A program made the translations under genes and the position numbers. From assembly GCA_928722015.1 (NCBI GenBank), contig CAKMWI010000007.1:310001-374000 (forward strand): a stretch of 64,000 nt of DNA, in the 5' to 3' direction. The notes below the pieces were generated by a model. That model ran no database searches and was not told the origin of the DNA. It saw only the letters and a program-made list of their open reading frames with translations. Below, piece after piece: positions 25,719 through 34,303 of the stretch; within the stretch, counting starts at the first letter, position 1; each line of letters starts with the position of its first letter. The stretch is from Candidatus Gastranaerophilales bacterium. Lineage in GTDB: Bacteria; Cyanobacteriota; Vampirovibrionia; Gastranaerophilales; Gastranaerophilaceae.

Positions 25719-26354
25719 ATGCAAATCATTTACCCAACTGTGTATCAAAGTACAATTATGTCAAATCCTATTACAAGTTTTACTCCAAAGCGTATCACTC
25801 CTTTGATTATGCCGGGTGCAGCAATTCATCCTCAATCCAGTATTATTGGTAATGTTATTATTAACCCTGAGGTAAACGTTGCTCCATTTGCTTCTATTCG
25901 TGGAGATGAAGGAACGCCGATTTATATTGGCAGGGGCACTAATGTTCAAGATGGTGTTATTATTCATGGTTTAAAACATGGTAGGGTTAAAAATGGCAAT
26001 TCAGAATACTCTGTTTATATTGGGAACAATACAAGTCTTGCGCACCAAACTCAGGTTCATGGACCGGCAAAAATAGGAGATAATGTTTTTGCTGGCATGC
26101 AGTCGTTTATTTATAAATCTGAAATAGGTAATAATGTTGTTATTGAGCCTGCAGCAAAAGTTATTGGTGTAAAAATTTCCGATAATAGATATATTCCAGC
26201 CGGGGAAGTAATTAAATCCCAACAGCAGGCAGATAAGTTACCAATTATAGATTCAACTTATGCAAATAAAAATTTAAATGAAGAAGTTGTTGAAGTTAAC
26301 AAAGAGTTAGCGGCTTCATACCCTGCAAATTATTATATGTCAAACTTTTGCTAA
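25719..26354 (+). CDS. Gamma-class carbonic anhydrase, Cam type
   Basis: 211 aa left-handed beta-helix protein. The order SSIIGNV, ASIRGDEGTP, TNVQDGVIIHGL, SLAHQTQVHGPAKIGDN, YIPAGEVIKSQQQADKLP follows archaeal Cam and the CcmM N-terminal domain. Conserved are the Arg and Asp of SIRGDEG, Gln-Asp of VQDG, and three metal histidines (HGL, AHQTQVHG). The acidic loop of Cam that carries the proton-shuttle Glu is missing (HGLKHGRV here), as in CcmM. The tail VVEVNKELAASY resembles the Cam C-terminal helix. Reaction: CO2 hydration. No signal peptide seen. AAGGAGA ribosome site. Confidence 0.85.
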   Translation: MQIIYPTVYQSTIMSNPITSFTPKRITPLIMPGAAIHPQSSIIGNVIINPEVNVAPFASIRGDEGTPIYIGRGTNVQDGVIIHGLKHGRVKNGNSEYSVYIGNNTSLAHQTQVHGPAKIGDNVFAGMQSFIYKSEIGNNVVIEPAAKVIGVKISDNRYIPAGEVIKSQQQADKLPIIDSTYANKNLNEEVVEVNKELAASYPANYYMSNFC

Positions 26355-26420
26355 GTTAGCACAATATACAGGGTTGTGTATATAAGAAAGTTGAATTGAT
26401 TAGTTTATCCTTTTTAATCT

Positions 26421-26437
26421 ATGTTATAATTGATTGT
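26421..26437 (+). promoter_or_regulatory. Extended -10 of leaderless rnhB
   Basis: TGT-TATAAT (TATAAT at 26425-26430, TG at 26422-26423) ends 7 nt before ATG 26438; no ribosome site. Confidence 0.6.
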
Positions 26438-27070
26438 ATGGATTGCTTATTTGATTTTGATTATGCCAACGGATGTGTTTTAGGTACAGACGAGGCTGGG
26501 CGAGGCCCGGCTGCAGGAGGTGTTTTTGCTGCGGCAGTTTATTTCCCGAAGGTTACGGATGAATTAAAAGTAAGTCTGGCCAGATTAAATGATTCTAAAA
26601 AACTTTCAAAGGTACTTAGAGAAAATTTATATAATATTATTATAAGTACTTCAGTGAATTCCATAGTTTGCGTTGATGTTGAAGAGATTGAAAGGATAAA
26701 TATTTTAAATGCTTCATTAAAAGCAATGAAATTAGCGTGCGAAAATGTAATTAAAGATACAGGTTTAAAAAATTTTATTACTCTTGTTGATGGTAATAAA
26801 TTAATAAAAGATTATGCTTATCCTCAAAAATATGTAATAAAAGGGGATGCGGCTTCAGCATCAATTGCTGCAGCCAGTATTTTAGCTAAGGTTACAAGAG
26901 ATAGATATATGAATGATTTAGCTTCGAAATATCCGCAGTATGGTTGGAATCGTAATGCAGGTTATTTAACTCCGGAACATATCCGGGCAATTGATGAATA
27001 TGGCCTTTCTCCGTATCATAGGCCTTCTTTTCTAAGGAAACATTTTGAAAAACAATTAACACTTTTTTAG
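26438..27070 (+). CDS. rnhB: Ribonuclease HII
   Basis: 210 aa. The catalytic GTDEAGRGPAAGG motif (about 13-25, family DEAGRG) is followed by LNDSKKLS (about 51-58), VDGNK (about 124-128) and GDAASASIAAASILAKVTRDR (about 142-162), the standard RNase HII set. Removes ribonucleotides and RNA primers from DNA. ATG 26438 is preferred over an in-frame start 14 codons upstream because homology begins here and the -10 box lies directly before it. Confidence 0.95.
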   Translation: MDCLFDFDYANGCVLGTDEAGRGPAAGGVFAAAVYFPKVTDELKVSLARLNDSKKLSKVLRENLYNIIISTSVNSIVCVDVEEIERINILNASLKAMKLACENVIKDTGLKNFITLVDGNKLIKDYAYPQKYVIKGDAASASIAAASILAKVTRDRYMNDLASKYPQYGWNRNAGYLTPEHIRAIDEYGLSPYHRPSFLRKHFEKQLTLF

Positions 27071-27080
27071 GGGATATTTT

Positions 27081-27875
27081 TTATTTGTATATCATATTTC
27101 CTATTTTTACTTTTGTAACATATAGAGTTTCACAGGCTCCGCTTCCTCGACTGGAGGCATCTGTATCCTTACGGGACATGCTGGTATAGTATTTAGGCAT
27201 TTTTGTATTTGGATAAATTATATCAACGAGTTCTCCTTCCACTGTTACTTTTTCATATAGTTTTAACTTTAGCATTGCAGCCATTATATTATTATTAGCA
27301 GGAATTATATGTGTATGTGAAATATGTGAATTAATATATTCTCCTGTTAGTGGAATATTAGATTTCCATTGCCAGTTTAACCTTCTTGAGCCGGTTACTT
27401 CAACTTTTTGGCTATAGATTTTTATATATTTTTTAAAAAAGTCTGGATCTGCAAGTTCCCCCCAAGAAAGTCCTAAATCATACAACGCGGCACTGTCAAA
27501 ATATTTACTTATAAATAAAAAGTCATGATTAAATGCTACAACAGTACCGGAGAGTTTGTAATGTGCTTGAGGAATAAGTTCCATAGTGTTGTTATTAATT
27601 AATGATTTATAAGTAAAAGTTTTTTGTTCTTGAACCTCCGGTGTATAATTAGTTTGGATAGGTTCTTCAATTACATTAATAGGTTTTAATTCTATAGTTG
27701 AAGGTATTGCTACCCCAAATTTTAACCAGTATAATATCCAGCCGCGAAAAATTATTATCAATAGTATTATTACAATTATTACTATTTGTTCAATTCGGTC
27801 TTCATGCGCAAGTATATCTCTATGTAATCTGGCGTCAATTTGTGCTGTAGTTGAATCATTAAAAATTTCACCCAT
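27081..27875 (-). CDS. Membrane-anchored protein with C-terminal OB-like domain
   Basis: 264 aa. N-terminal cytoplasmic 29 residues, one strong transmembrane helix (about 30-50, IVIIVIILLIIIFRGWILYW), then an extracytoplasmic domain. The C-terminal half has ISHTHIIPANNNI...LKLYEKVTVEGELVDIIYP and SMSRKDTDASSRGSGACE, a pattern I recognise from a widespread uncharacterised membrane family (HIIPA-N...L-G-L-D...SL-R-D-G-ACE). Function unknown. Leaderless by prediction. Confidence 0.7.
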   Translation of the reverse strand: MGEIFNDSTTAQIDARLHRDILAHEDRIEQIVIIVIILLIIIFRGWILYWLKFGVAIPSTIELKPINVIEEPIQTNYTPEVQEQKTFTYKSLINNNTMELIPQAHYKLSGTVVAFNHDFLFISKYFDSAALYDLGLSWGELADPDFFKKYIKIYSQKVEVTGSRRLNWQWKSNIPLTGEYINSHISHTHIIPANNNIMAAMLKLKLYEKVTVEGELVDIIYPNTKMPKYYTSMSRKDTDASSRGSGACETLYVTKVKIGNMIYK

Positions 27876-27910
27876 TTTAATATTTTATCATTAGCATATT
27901 TGTTTGTCAT
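27876..27910 (-). promoter_or_regulatory. Promoter of leaderless membrane protein gene
   Basis: On the minus strand ATGACA (27905-27910), 17-nt spacer, TAAAAT (27882-27887), 6 nt, then ATG (27875). Good boxes at good spacing and no ribosome site. Confidence 0.75.
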
Positions 27911-28029
27911 ACTTTTTTGATATGATAAAATGTTAACCTTTCTTAATATCAGGGTAATAATTTTAAAGTTTATTGGAATAATGCCGATACTCTATTTGTA
28001 ATCAGATGAATCTATGGAGTAAGGATAAG

Positions 28030-28185
28030 ATGATAAAAAAGATAACAACACCGTCAAAAAATAGATGCGAATGTGTTGAATTAATATTAAGAGGAGCAAA
28101 AAAACGCAGAACACTTGCGTATGCAAATGCATCAATGATTAATTCTGATGCAGGAATTAAGGCAAATATTGCCGTAGTAAAATGA
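28030..28185 (+). CDS. Small basic protein, 51 aa
   Basis: ATG at 28030 follows GGAGTAAGGATAAG, a good ribosome site, and the frame stays open to TGA 28183-28185. Translation starts MIKKITTPSKNRCECVELILRG and ends AGIKANIAVVK. Lys/Arg-rich with two Cys spaced by one residue. No family recognised. A GC-rich terminator (28226) follows, supporting a real transcript. It is too short for length-based calling and should be tested by conservation. Confidence 0.5.
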   Translation: MIKKITTPSKNRCECVELILRGAKKRRTLAYANASMINSDAGIKANIAVVK

Positions 28186-28225
28186 CCTATCGATAACTGA
28201 AATAAGAATAGAGAGTATTAATAAA

Positions 28226-28258
28226 GCCGGAAGCGTGTGCACCCGGCATTTTTATTTT
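28226..28258. terminator. Terminator between small ORF and convergent gene
   Basis: GCCGG (28226-28230) pairs with CCGGC (28243-28247), 12-nt loop containing GTGCAC, followed by ATTTTTATTTT. Confidence 0.7.
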
Positions 28259-28259
28259 G

Positions 28260-28670
28260 TTATTTATTTATATTTTTAGATTTTAAAATTTTGTCGAGTT
28301 CTATAAGGGCTGCATCTCTATCAGGTCCCTGACAATCTTTTGAATAAAATTCCATATTAGGTTTTAGAAATTTTGCCGTACAGTCGGATTCTCCTATTTT
28401 AAAGTTTTTTTCTATAATTTCTCTACAATTACCTTCCCTGAGTGCGTTTACACTTTCAGGATAATCGATTGTTACACATTTGTGGAAAGCACTTTCACTA
28501 ATTGCTTTTTCCGCAGCGCAAAATTCGAAAGCTGACTGTCCAAATGTAATTTCTTTTGTTTGATACATATAGCCGCTGCGCCATCTGCAATAGAAATCAG
28601 TAGCCAAAGACATTTCTGTTGTGATTGCTAATGTGATACATACAATTACTGCTTTAAAAATCTTTTTCAC
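28260..28670 (-). CDS. Small secreted Cys-containing protein
   Basis: 136 aa, GTG start. Signal peptide KKIFKAVIVCITLAITTEMSLA then mature DFYCRWRSGYMYQ. Six cysteines in the mature part (DFYC, EFC, HKC, GNC, SDC, KDC) suggest disulfides in an oxidising compartment. No family recognised. Ribosome site is weak (GAGAG). Convergent with the 51-aa ORF; both use the 28226 terminator. Confidence 0.65.
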   Translation of the reverse strand: MKKIFKAVIVCITLAITTEMSLATDFYCRWRSGYMYQTKEITFGQSAFEFCAAEKAISESAFHKCVTIDYPESVNALREGNCREIIEKNFKIGESDCTAKFLKPNMEFYSKDCQGPDRDAALIELDKILKSKNINK

Positions 28671-28758
28671 GTTTGATACTCTCTATCCTAAAGTAATACT
28701 ATATATATTTTAGCATATTTAAATTTGTGCCTCAATATAAATTTAAAATATTTCTTTT

Positions 28759-29613
28759 CTATTGTAATTTATCCAGTATAAATTTTCCTATTTTACCTTC
28801 TCTGAAATCTCTAAGTATATAAACGGATGTCCTTTCTCTATCTGTGGAACCTCCGGTTAAAAGCCAATTTCTTTCAATAGCGATATTGTCAATATTGAGT
28901 TCTTTATCTTCCGGTAATTTGTAGTATTCACGTAAGATTTTTGCTTGTTTATTGTCTAGTAAATCAAGTAATTCCTGTGCCACAATTTCATTAGAATAAG
29001 CATTTTCAGAAACAGAGTTTACAAAAGCCAGCTTTTGGGCTCGTTGCTGATCTTCTTGTTTCATTGGTATAATTCCTGGAGTATCCAGAAGTTCAAGTTG
29101 AGGATTTATTCTAACCCACTGCTGTTGACGTGTTACTCCGGCTTTTGCACCAATTTTAGTTTTAGAAGAACGTGTTAATTTGTTTATAATACTTGATTTC
29201 CCAACATTAGGCATTCCTACGACCATAATTCTTGCCGGTCGTCTTAATAAACCTTTAGCTATTAATGATTGGATTTTAGGTTCTGCTAATTCAATCGCTT
29301 GCTTTACGATTAAATTTATATCATTATTATTTTTTGCTACAGTTGGTATAACTTCAGTATTATTTTTATTTTTTAGATATTCTATAAATGGTTTTAATTC
29401 ATTTTTATCGACAAGATCTGATTTGTTGACAAGCAAAAATCGAGGCTTCCCGTTAAGTAGCCCCGATATATTGTCATAACTGCTTGATAAAGGTATTCTC
29501 GCATCAATAACTTCAATCACGGCATCCACAAGAGAAAGCTGTTCTTTTAGCTTCTTTTCTGCTTTTGCTATATGTCCTGGATACCAGTGAATGTGAGTTT
29601 TATTTTTTTTCAA
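28759..29613 (-). CDS. rbgA: Ribosome biogenesis GTPase A
   Basis: 284 aa circularly permuted GTPase. HWYPGHIAKAEKKL at the start is the RbgA/YlqF signature; the G4 NKSD (about 63-66) comes before the P-loop GMPNVGKSS (about 128-136), G2 T in AGVTRQQQ, G3 DTPG (about 170-173). Acts in late assembly of the 50S subunit. TTG start supported by AAGGA 6 nt upstream. Overlaps rplS by 14 nt, so it is coupled to the ribosomal protein. Confidence 0.94.
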   Translation of the reverse strand: MKKNKTHIHWYPGHIAKAEKKLKEQLSLVDAVIEVIDARIPLSSSYDNISGLLNGKPRFLLVNKSDLVDKNELKPFIEYLKNKNNTEVIPTVAKNNNDINLIVKQAIELAEPKIQSLIAKGLLRRPARIMVVGMPNVGKSSIINKLTRSSKTKIGAKAGVTRQQQWVRINPQLELLDTPGIIPMKQEDQQRAQKLAFVNSVSENAYSNEIVAQELLDLLDNKQAKILREYYKLPEDKELNIDNIAIERNWLLTGGSTDRERTSVYILRDFREGKIGKFILDKLQ

Positions 29614-29956
29614 TTTTTTCCTTAATACGAGTAGCTTTACCTGAACGTTCTCTTAAGTAATATAATTTTGCACGTTTAACATCACCACGTCTTAATACGT
29701 TGATTTTGTCAATTCTTGGAGAGTTGATTAAGAATACACGTTCAACTCCAACACCTTGGAATACTTTTCTGACAGTAATAGTTTTGTTTAGACCTGAACC
29801 ATGCAATTTAATAATTGTGCCTTCAAAAGCCTGAATTCTTTCTTTGTTTCCTTCGATAATTTTAACAAAAACTTTTACTGTATCACCGGCATTTAAATCA
29901 GGAAGATCTTTGCCTAAATAATCTTTTTCTAATTCATCAATAATAGGGTTATTCAT
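29600..29956 (-). CDS. rplS: Ribosomal protein L19
   Basis: 118 aa. Family motifs DTVKVFVKIIEGNKERIQAFEG, FQGVGVERVFLINSPRIDKI and RRGDVKRAKLYYLRERSGKA. Located at the 30S-50S interface of the 50S subunit. AGGAAAG ribosome site. First gene of the rplS-rbgA pair; the 247-bp gap upstream (29957-30203) contains TATAGT/TATAAT-like boxes on the minus strand near 30062-30080 and no other feature that I can support. Confidence 0.97.
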   Translation of the reverse strand: MNNPIIDELEKDYLGKDLPDLNAGDTVKVFVKIIEGNKERIQAFEGTIIKLHGSGLNKTITVRKVFQGVGVERVFLINSPRIDKINVLRRGDVKRAKLYYLRERSGKATRIKEKIEKK

Positions 29957-30203
29957 TGTTGCTTTCCTTTATATTTCTAATCTATTACTTAATTTAAAGT
30001 GTAATTCCTTTATCGGTGTTAAAGACTTTTTCCACACAAAAGTCCACCGACGCACGTTCGTATTATAAATACTATAATAAAGAAGGTTATTTTGCAAGCA
30101 GTGTAATCCTCAAAATCTCTTTAGTGTAAACTTTTTTTAACATTCTGACAAAATTAGTTATGAGCAGCTTTATATAACAATGTATTTTAAGGAAACTAAA
30201 ACT

Positions 30204-30695
30204 ATGGACACTATAAATAATATTCGAAATAATGTTAATTTCACAGCGAGAATGAATATTCTTACGAATGATGTGAATCTTAAACGTGTGAGAAAAATTT
30301 CTGAAATTTTTGAAGCTCAAACTAAAGATTTTGCTCAAGATACATTTGAACTAAATGGAACAAAGCAGCATGGTTATCAAATTTATCACTTTGATAAAGA
30401 TTTGGATGAGGAAAATTGCTGTGATATGACCACTGAGCAATGGAACAAACTTTTTAGAAATTCTGATGAATTTATATCTAAAAAGTTTATAAAATTATTT
30501 GAAATTTTTAAGAATAAAGATGAAGAAATTAGTAAAGCAAAAAAATATATTGAAGCTGTTATGAAAAGAGATAAAAATAATGATCCTACAGATTTTCAAC
30601 AAAAATTTTGGGATATTTTTATTGATAAGGTAAATAAAGATAGAGATATAGCTGTAGCTAATGATTCAATACTTAAGAATTTTGAAGTATACTAA
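30204..30695 (+). CDS. Hypothetical protein
   Basis: 163 aa from MDTINNIRNN (ATG 30204, with AAGGAAA upstream; an in-frame ATG at 30180 is possible). Starts NNVNFTARMN, a short F-T/F-G motif close to the N-terminus that also appears in other unassigned proteins here. The rest is charged and helical (QKFWDIFIDKVNKDRD), without signal peptide or membrane helix. No family recognised. Confidence 0.6.
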   Translation: MDTINNIRNNVNFTARMNILTNDVNLKRVRKISEIFEAQTKDFAQDTFELNGTKQHGYQIYHFDKDLDEENCCDMTTEQWNKLFRNSDEFISKKFIKLFEIFKNKDEEISKAKKYIEAVMKRDKNNDPTDFQQKFWDIFIDKVNKDRDIAVANDSILKNFEVY

Positions 30696-30722
30696 ATTAT
30701 TTCTTTATGCTATGCTGCGATT

Positions 30723-30866
30723 ATGCCACAAGATTATAAAAAATTGCTGAAAAAAAAGAAGAAAAAATACTGTGATATAAAGACTATGGGTGTGAATATT
30801 GACAAGAATGAGTATTATGAAATCATTTTATCAAATTCTGCGCATCCTGAAAATTTTTCAAAATAA
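30723..30866 (+). CDS. Small Lys-rich protein, 47 aa
   Basis: ATG 30723 to TAA 30866. Translation starts MPQDYKKLLKKKKKKYCDIK and ends SNSAHPENFSK. No Shine-Dalgarno sequence, but TATGCT ends 6 nt before the ATG, as at the leaderless genes. Followed directly by a strong terminator. Could be translated or only a transcript part. Confidence 0.4.
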   Translation: MPQDYKKLLKKKKKKYCDIKTMGVNIDKNEYYEIILSNSAHPENFSK

Positions 30867-30891
30867 GATATAATTAAAAATTATTAGTTAT

Positions 30892-30930
30892 AAAAAGCGA
30901 CGGAGTGAATTTTTCACTCCGTCGCTTTTT
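30892..30930. terminator. Very strong bidirectional terminator
   Basis: Perfect 18-bp stem (30892-30909 with 30913-30930), core GCGACGGAGTGAA, TTT loop, A-run and T-run at the ends. Serves the small ORF (+) and pyk (-). Confidence 0.95.
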
Positions 30931-30942
30931 ATTTGAGCTATC

Positions 30943-32385
30943 CTAAGATATTTTGTGAATTTTTAGGAAATTTGTTGATTCTCCGGACATTAGGTGTGGA
31001 ATAGAACCTGTAACTATTACGATATCATCAGTGTTCATCTCCAAACCATTTTTTAGAAATTCATTTAATAAAATTAGAGTATGATTATCTATGTTTAAAT
31101 CGTGTCCTATACTTTTATCGATTTTTAGAGAAAAAACATTGTTATACAATTGTAGCCATCTGCATACTTTTAAGTCTGAAGACAATGAGTAAATAGGTAC
31201 TGATGGTCGACATTCAGACATTAAAGCAGGAGTATATCCTGTTGCAGTTAAAGCAATAACTCCTTTTATATCCGGTAAACTTTTAAGTGTATCGGCAACA
31301 GATAATGCAATTGCTTTTGGAATTCCGTTTGTACAGCTTGAAAGATTTTGTATAAATTCATTTTTTCTTATGAATTGACTGTTATGAATCTCTTCTGCTA
31401 TTTTTTTCATAACAGAAACAGCTTCAACCGGATATTTTCCCATCGCAGTTTCCCCTGACAGCATAACCGCATCCGCGCCATCTACAATTGCATTTGCAAC
31501 ATCAGAAGTTTCAGCTCTTGTTGGAATTGGGTTTTCTGTCATACTTTCAAGCATTTGGGTAGCAACAATAACAGGTTTTCTTGCAATGTTTGCTTTTTTG
31601 ATAATAGTCTTTTGTGCTATAGGCAGCTGCTCTGTCTGAATCTCAATTCCAAGATCTCCTCTTGCTACCATAATCCCGTCAGAGTATTCGATGATTTCAT
31701 CAATGTTTTCTATAGCTTGAGGTTTTTCTATTTTAGATATTATTCTTAATCTTGAACCATTTGTACATAGAATTTTTCTTAGTTTTAATAAGTCTTCTTT
31801 ACTTCTGACAAATGATAATCCAAGATAATCAATATCATTGTTCATTGCAAATTCGACATATTTCAAGTCAGTTTGAGTTAAAATGTCAATACTACCTGTT
31901 CCACCAGGAATATTTAATCCCTTTCTCGGTTTTATTTCTCCTGAAGTTAAGACTTTAGCCCATACTATGTCATTTTCTACTTTTTCAACAATAAGTTGAA
32001 TTTTCCCGTCATCAATCAGAATTTTTTCACCAGGGCGAACGTCTGAAGCTATTCCCTTATAATCAACAGGAATAATGCCGTCTTCAAATTTTTCCTGGTG
32101 TTTAAATTTCAATACTTCTCCGGTTTGAATTTTTATAGGTTCTTCCAGCTTACCTATTCTGATTTTTGGACCTTGAAGATCGAGCAAAACAGGTATAATA
32201 TCATTTTCTTCCTGTTCGATTTTTCTGATTGCGTCAAGGGTATTTTTGTGTGTTTCCATATCACCATGCGAAGAATTAATTCTGAACATGGTTACCCCGG
32301 CTTTGTATAATTTTCGTATCATATCTTCTGAATTTGAAGCGGGGCCTAATGTTGATACGATTTTTGTTGGTGTCAAATTCCTCAT
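30943..32385 (-). CDS. pyk: Pyruvate kinase
   Basis: 480 aa. TKIVSTLGPAS start, FRINSSHG (about 34-41), LLDLQGPKIR (about 67-76), catalytic ISKIEKPQAIENIDEI (about 215-230), MVARGDLGIE (about 239-248) and the pyruvate kinase loop ATQMLESM..PTRAETSDVANAI (about 275-298). Makes pyruvate and ATP from PEP. A C-terminal allosteric-type domain is present; no extra PEP-utiliser domain. AGGAGG ribosome site. Single gene. Confidence 0.97.
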   Translation of the reverse strand: MRNLTPTKIVSTLGPASNSEDMIRKLYKAGVTMFRINSSHGDMETHKNTLDAIRKIEQEENDIIPVLLDLQGPKIRIGKLEEPIKIQTGEVLKFKHQEKFEDGIIPVDYKGIASDVRPGEKILIDDGKIQLIVEKVENDIVWAKVLTSGEIKPRKGLNIPGGTGSIDILTQTDLKYVEFAMNNDIDYLGLSFVRSKEDLLKLRKILCTNGSRLRIISKIEKPQAIENIDEIIEYSDGIMVARGDLGIEIQTEQLPIAQKTIIKKANIARKPVIVATQMLESMTENPIPTRAETSDVANAIVDGADAVMLSGETAMGKYPVEAVSVMKKIAEEIHNSQFIRKNEFIQNLSSCTNGIPKAIALSVADTLKSLPDIKGVIALTATGYTPALMSECRPSVPIYSLSSDLKVCRWLQLYNNVFSLKIDKSIGHDLNIDNHTLILLNEFLKNGLEMNTDDIVIVTGSIPHLMSGESTNFLKIHKIS

Positions 32386-32493
32386 TTTATCCTCCTATTG
32401 GAATTTTGGGGCAAACTATTTACTTTTAATCATGATTATAATATAATAAAAATAAAATTTTTGTTTTACTAAATAGAAAAGAGGAAGTAAAAG

Positions 32494-33780
32494 ATGAAAA
32501 GATTATTAGCGGGTTTATTGGTTTGTGGTATGCTCTCTGTTAATGTTGTTCCGGCTTTTGCTTACAATGGAATTGACGATGTAAGTAAAGATTATTGGGC
32601 TCAACCAGAGATTGCCAGTGTTGTTGGTGATTCTGTAATGTCTTTGTCTAACGGAAATTTTAATCCGGAAGGAAGAATCACAAGAGCAGATTTTGTTAGC
32701 GCATTATTGAAGGTTTTAGGTAATGATGATTTAGAAATTAAGACTAAAATTCATTATTCAGATGTTCCTTCTTCTTTCTATGCATACAATGCTATTGCCA
32801 GATCTCATCAAATAGGTTTGGTTTACGGATATCCTGATGGTACATTCCAACCTAATCATGCAATGTTAAGAGATGAGGCTCAATCTGTTATTAGTCATAT
32901 CACAATTGAAGGTAATGTAGATGATAATAATGTTTTAGCAAATTATTCAGACTCATCAAAAGTTCCATCTTGGGCTAAGCATGTTTATGCAAAAACTTTG
33001 TCTTATGGAATTTATGTAAATCATCCTGATGAAAAAGAATTGAGACCTACAGATTATTTAACTAGAGCTGAAGCTGCTGTTTTATTACATAGATTGAGCC
33101 AAAGACTAAATCTAGTTAAATCTCAATATAAAAAAGAAACTATTTTAGGAACTGAACATTTGACTATGGTTAAAAAAGCTCCTAACCATGATGTTACTGT
33201 TACTAATTTAAGAAATATTGTAAAAGAAGGTAATGTTTTAGAAGTTGCATTTAATGAGCAATTTAAATCAAAATTGCATGCTGCAGGTGATGCTGTTACT
33301 TTCACAAACCCAGAAAATATTTTAACAGATGAAGGTACTTTATTAATTCCTGCCGGTTCTACTTTCTATGGTAATGTTCTTGATATTAAGGATCCTCAAT
33401 GGTTCAATAAGAATGCAAGAGTTTATGTTCAGTTGAACAAAGTTGTTACTCCGGATGGAAAAACTGTTGACTTAAATGCAAAACCTTTCTACAAAGATTA
33501 TGCATTAAAAGAAGGTCCATGGATGACTGCTGGTAAAGTTGCACTATATACTGTTGGTGGTGCTGCTGTAGGTACAGGTGCTGGTGTAGGATTCTCATTC
33601 ATTCCTAGTCCAGATAAAATAGGTACTGGTATTGCTATCGGTACTCCGGTTGGTGCTGGTATTGGTTTGATTACCGGTTTAGTTACTCCAGGTTTAAATT
33701 ATAGTGCAAAATCTGGTGAAGAAATCAAGGTTATCTTGTTAGATGATGCTAGTATTTATAAAACAGATTCTAAATTATAA
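32494..33780 (+). CDS. Envelope protein with three SLH repeats and Gly-rich helix
   Basis: 428 aa. Signal peptide (1-23, cut after AFA). Three S-layer-homology repeats (about 25-75, 85-135, 148-200) with the TRADF / LRDEA / TRAEAA motif each. Then a beta-rich domain (about 220-345) and a glycine-zipper hydrophobic segment (about 350-405, GGAAVGTGAGVGF, IGTPVGAGIGLITG). SLH repeats bind cell-wall polymers and are typical of outer-membrane linkers in cyanobacteria-like diderms. Regular codon use suggests high expression. GAGGAAG ribosome site. Confidence 0.85.
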   Translation: MKRLLAGLLVCGMLSVNVVPAFAYNGIDDVSKDYWAQPEIASVVGDSVMSLSNGNFNPEGRITRADFVSALLKVLGNDDLEIKTKIHYSDVPSSFYAYNAIARSHQIGLVYGYPDGTFQPNHAMLRDEAQSVISHITIEGNVDDNNVLANYSDSSKVPSWAKHVYAKTLSYGIYVNHPDEKELRPTDYLTRAEAAVLLHRLSQRLNLVKSQYKKETILGTEHLTMVKKAPNHDVTVTNLRNIVKEGNVLEVAFNEQFKSKLHAAGDAVTFTNPENILTDEGTLLIPAGSTFYGNVLDIKDPQWFNKNARVYVQLNKVVTPDGKTVDLNAKPFYKDYALKEGPWMTAGKVALYTVGGAAVGTGAGVGFSFIPSPDKIGTGIAIGTPVGAGIGLITGLVTPGLNYSAKSGEEIKVILLDDASIYKTDSKL

Positions 33781-33803
33781 TTTGTTTTAATACTATTAGT
33801 TTA

Positions 33804-33838
33804 AAGGAAGGTTGGGTATTTACCCAACCTTCCTTTTT
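33804..33838 (+). terminator. Strong terminator after SLH gene
   Basis: 15-bp stem (33804-33818 with 33821-33835), core GGAAGGTTGGGTA, 2-nt loop, then T-run. Confidence 0.93.
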
Positions 33839-33967
33839 GTGTAAACTAAAAAAAATTAACTGATAGGCCTAATACAATTATATTAAGAGCTATCACCATT
33901 TGGGTATAGGATTTAGTTTTAAAACTTTTAAAATAACAATGTACCCAATTTAACGATAGGAGATAGT

Positions 33968-34252
33968 ATGAAAAATTTATTGGCAGTATTTACATTGTTT
34001 GCATTTTTAACAATACCTGTTCAAGGCGCTTTTGCTTGGTCTTATGAAGGTCCAAATAGTCTAAATCCTTTCACCGGATTTCGTCAGTGTAATAAATGTG
34101 TTAAAGTTGAAAAGGTAAAATGTAAATGTAAAAAACCAAAATTAACAAAGTGTGAAAAACTGAACGGTGTAAAAATAAAAAATGGACAAGTCTGTGGATG
34201 TGCTGCACCTATTCAACAGCCAAAATGTATGAGATGTGAAAGGGCATTTTAG
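33968..34252 (+). CDS. Small secreted Cys/Lys-rich protein
   Basis: 94 aa. Signal peptide KNLLAVFTLFAFLTIPVQGAFA followed by a mature part with ten cysteines, many as CxxC or CxC (CNKC, CKCK, CGC, CMRC). Such a pattern suggests metal binding or several disulfides outside the cytoplasm. No family recognised. AGGAG ribosome site and its own strong terminator: an independent transcript. Confidence 0.7.
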   Translation: MKNLLAVFTLFAFLTIPVQGAFAWSYEGPNSLNPFTGFRQCNKCVKVEKVKCKCKKPKLTKCEKLNGVKIKNGQVCGCAAPIQQPKCMRCERAF

Positions 34253-34267
34253 CAAGTAATATGCATA

Positions 34268-34303
34268 AAAAAGAGGAGCCTCTTTATTGAGGCTCCTCTT
34301 TTT
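34268..34303. terminator. Strong bidirectional terminator
   Basis: 15-bp stem AAAAAGAGGAGCCTC (34268-34282)/GAGGCTCCTCTTTTT (34289-34303), 6-nt loop. It reaches into the stop codon of the convergent kinase gene. Confidence 0.93.

Noticed and set aside
25761..26222. Open frames antisense to the carbonic anhydrase gene (68 and 73 aa)
   Set aside because: Asn/Ile-rich antisense translation of the repeated hexapeptide gene; no ribosome site and no conserved motif.
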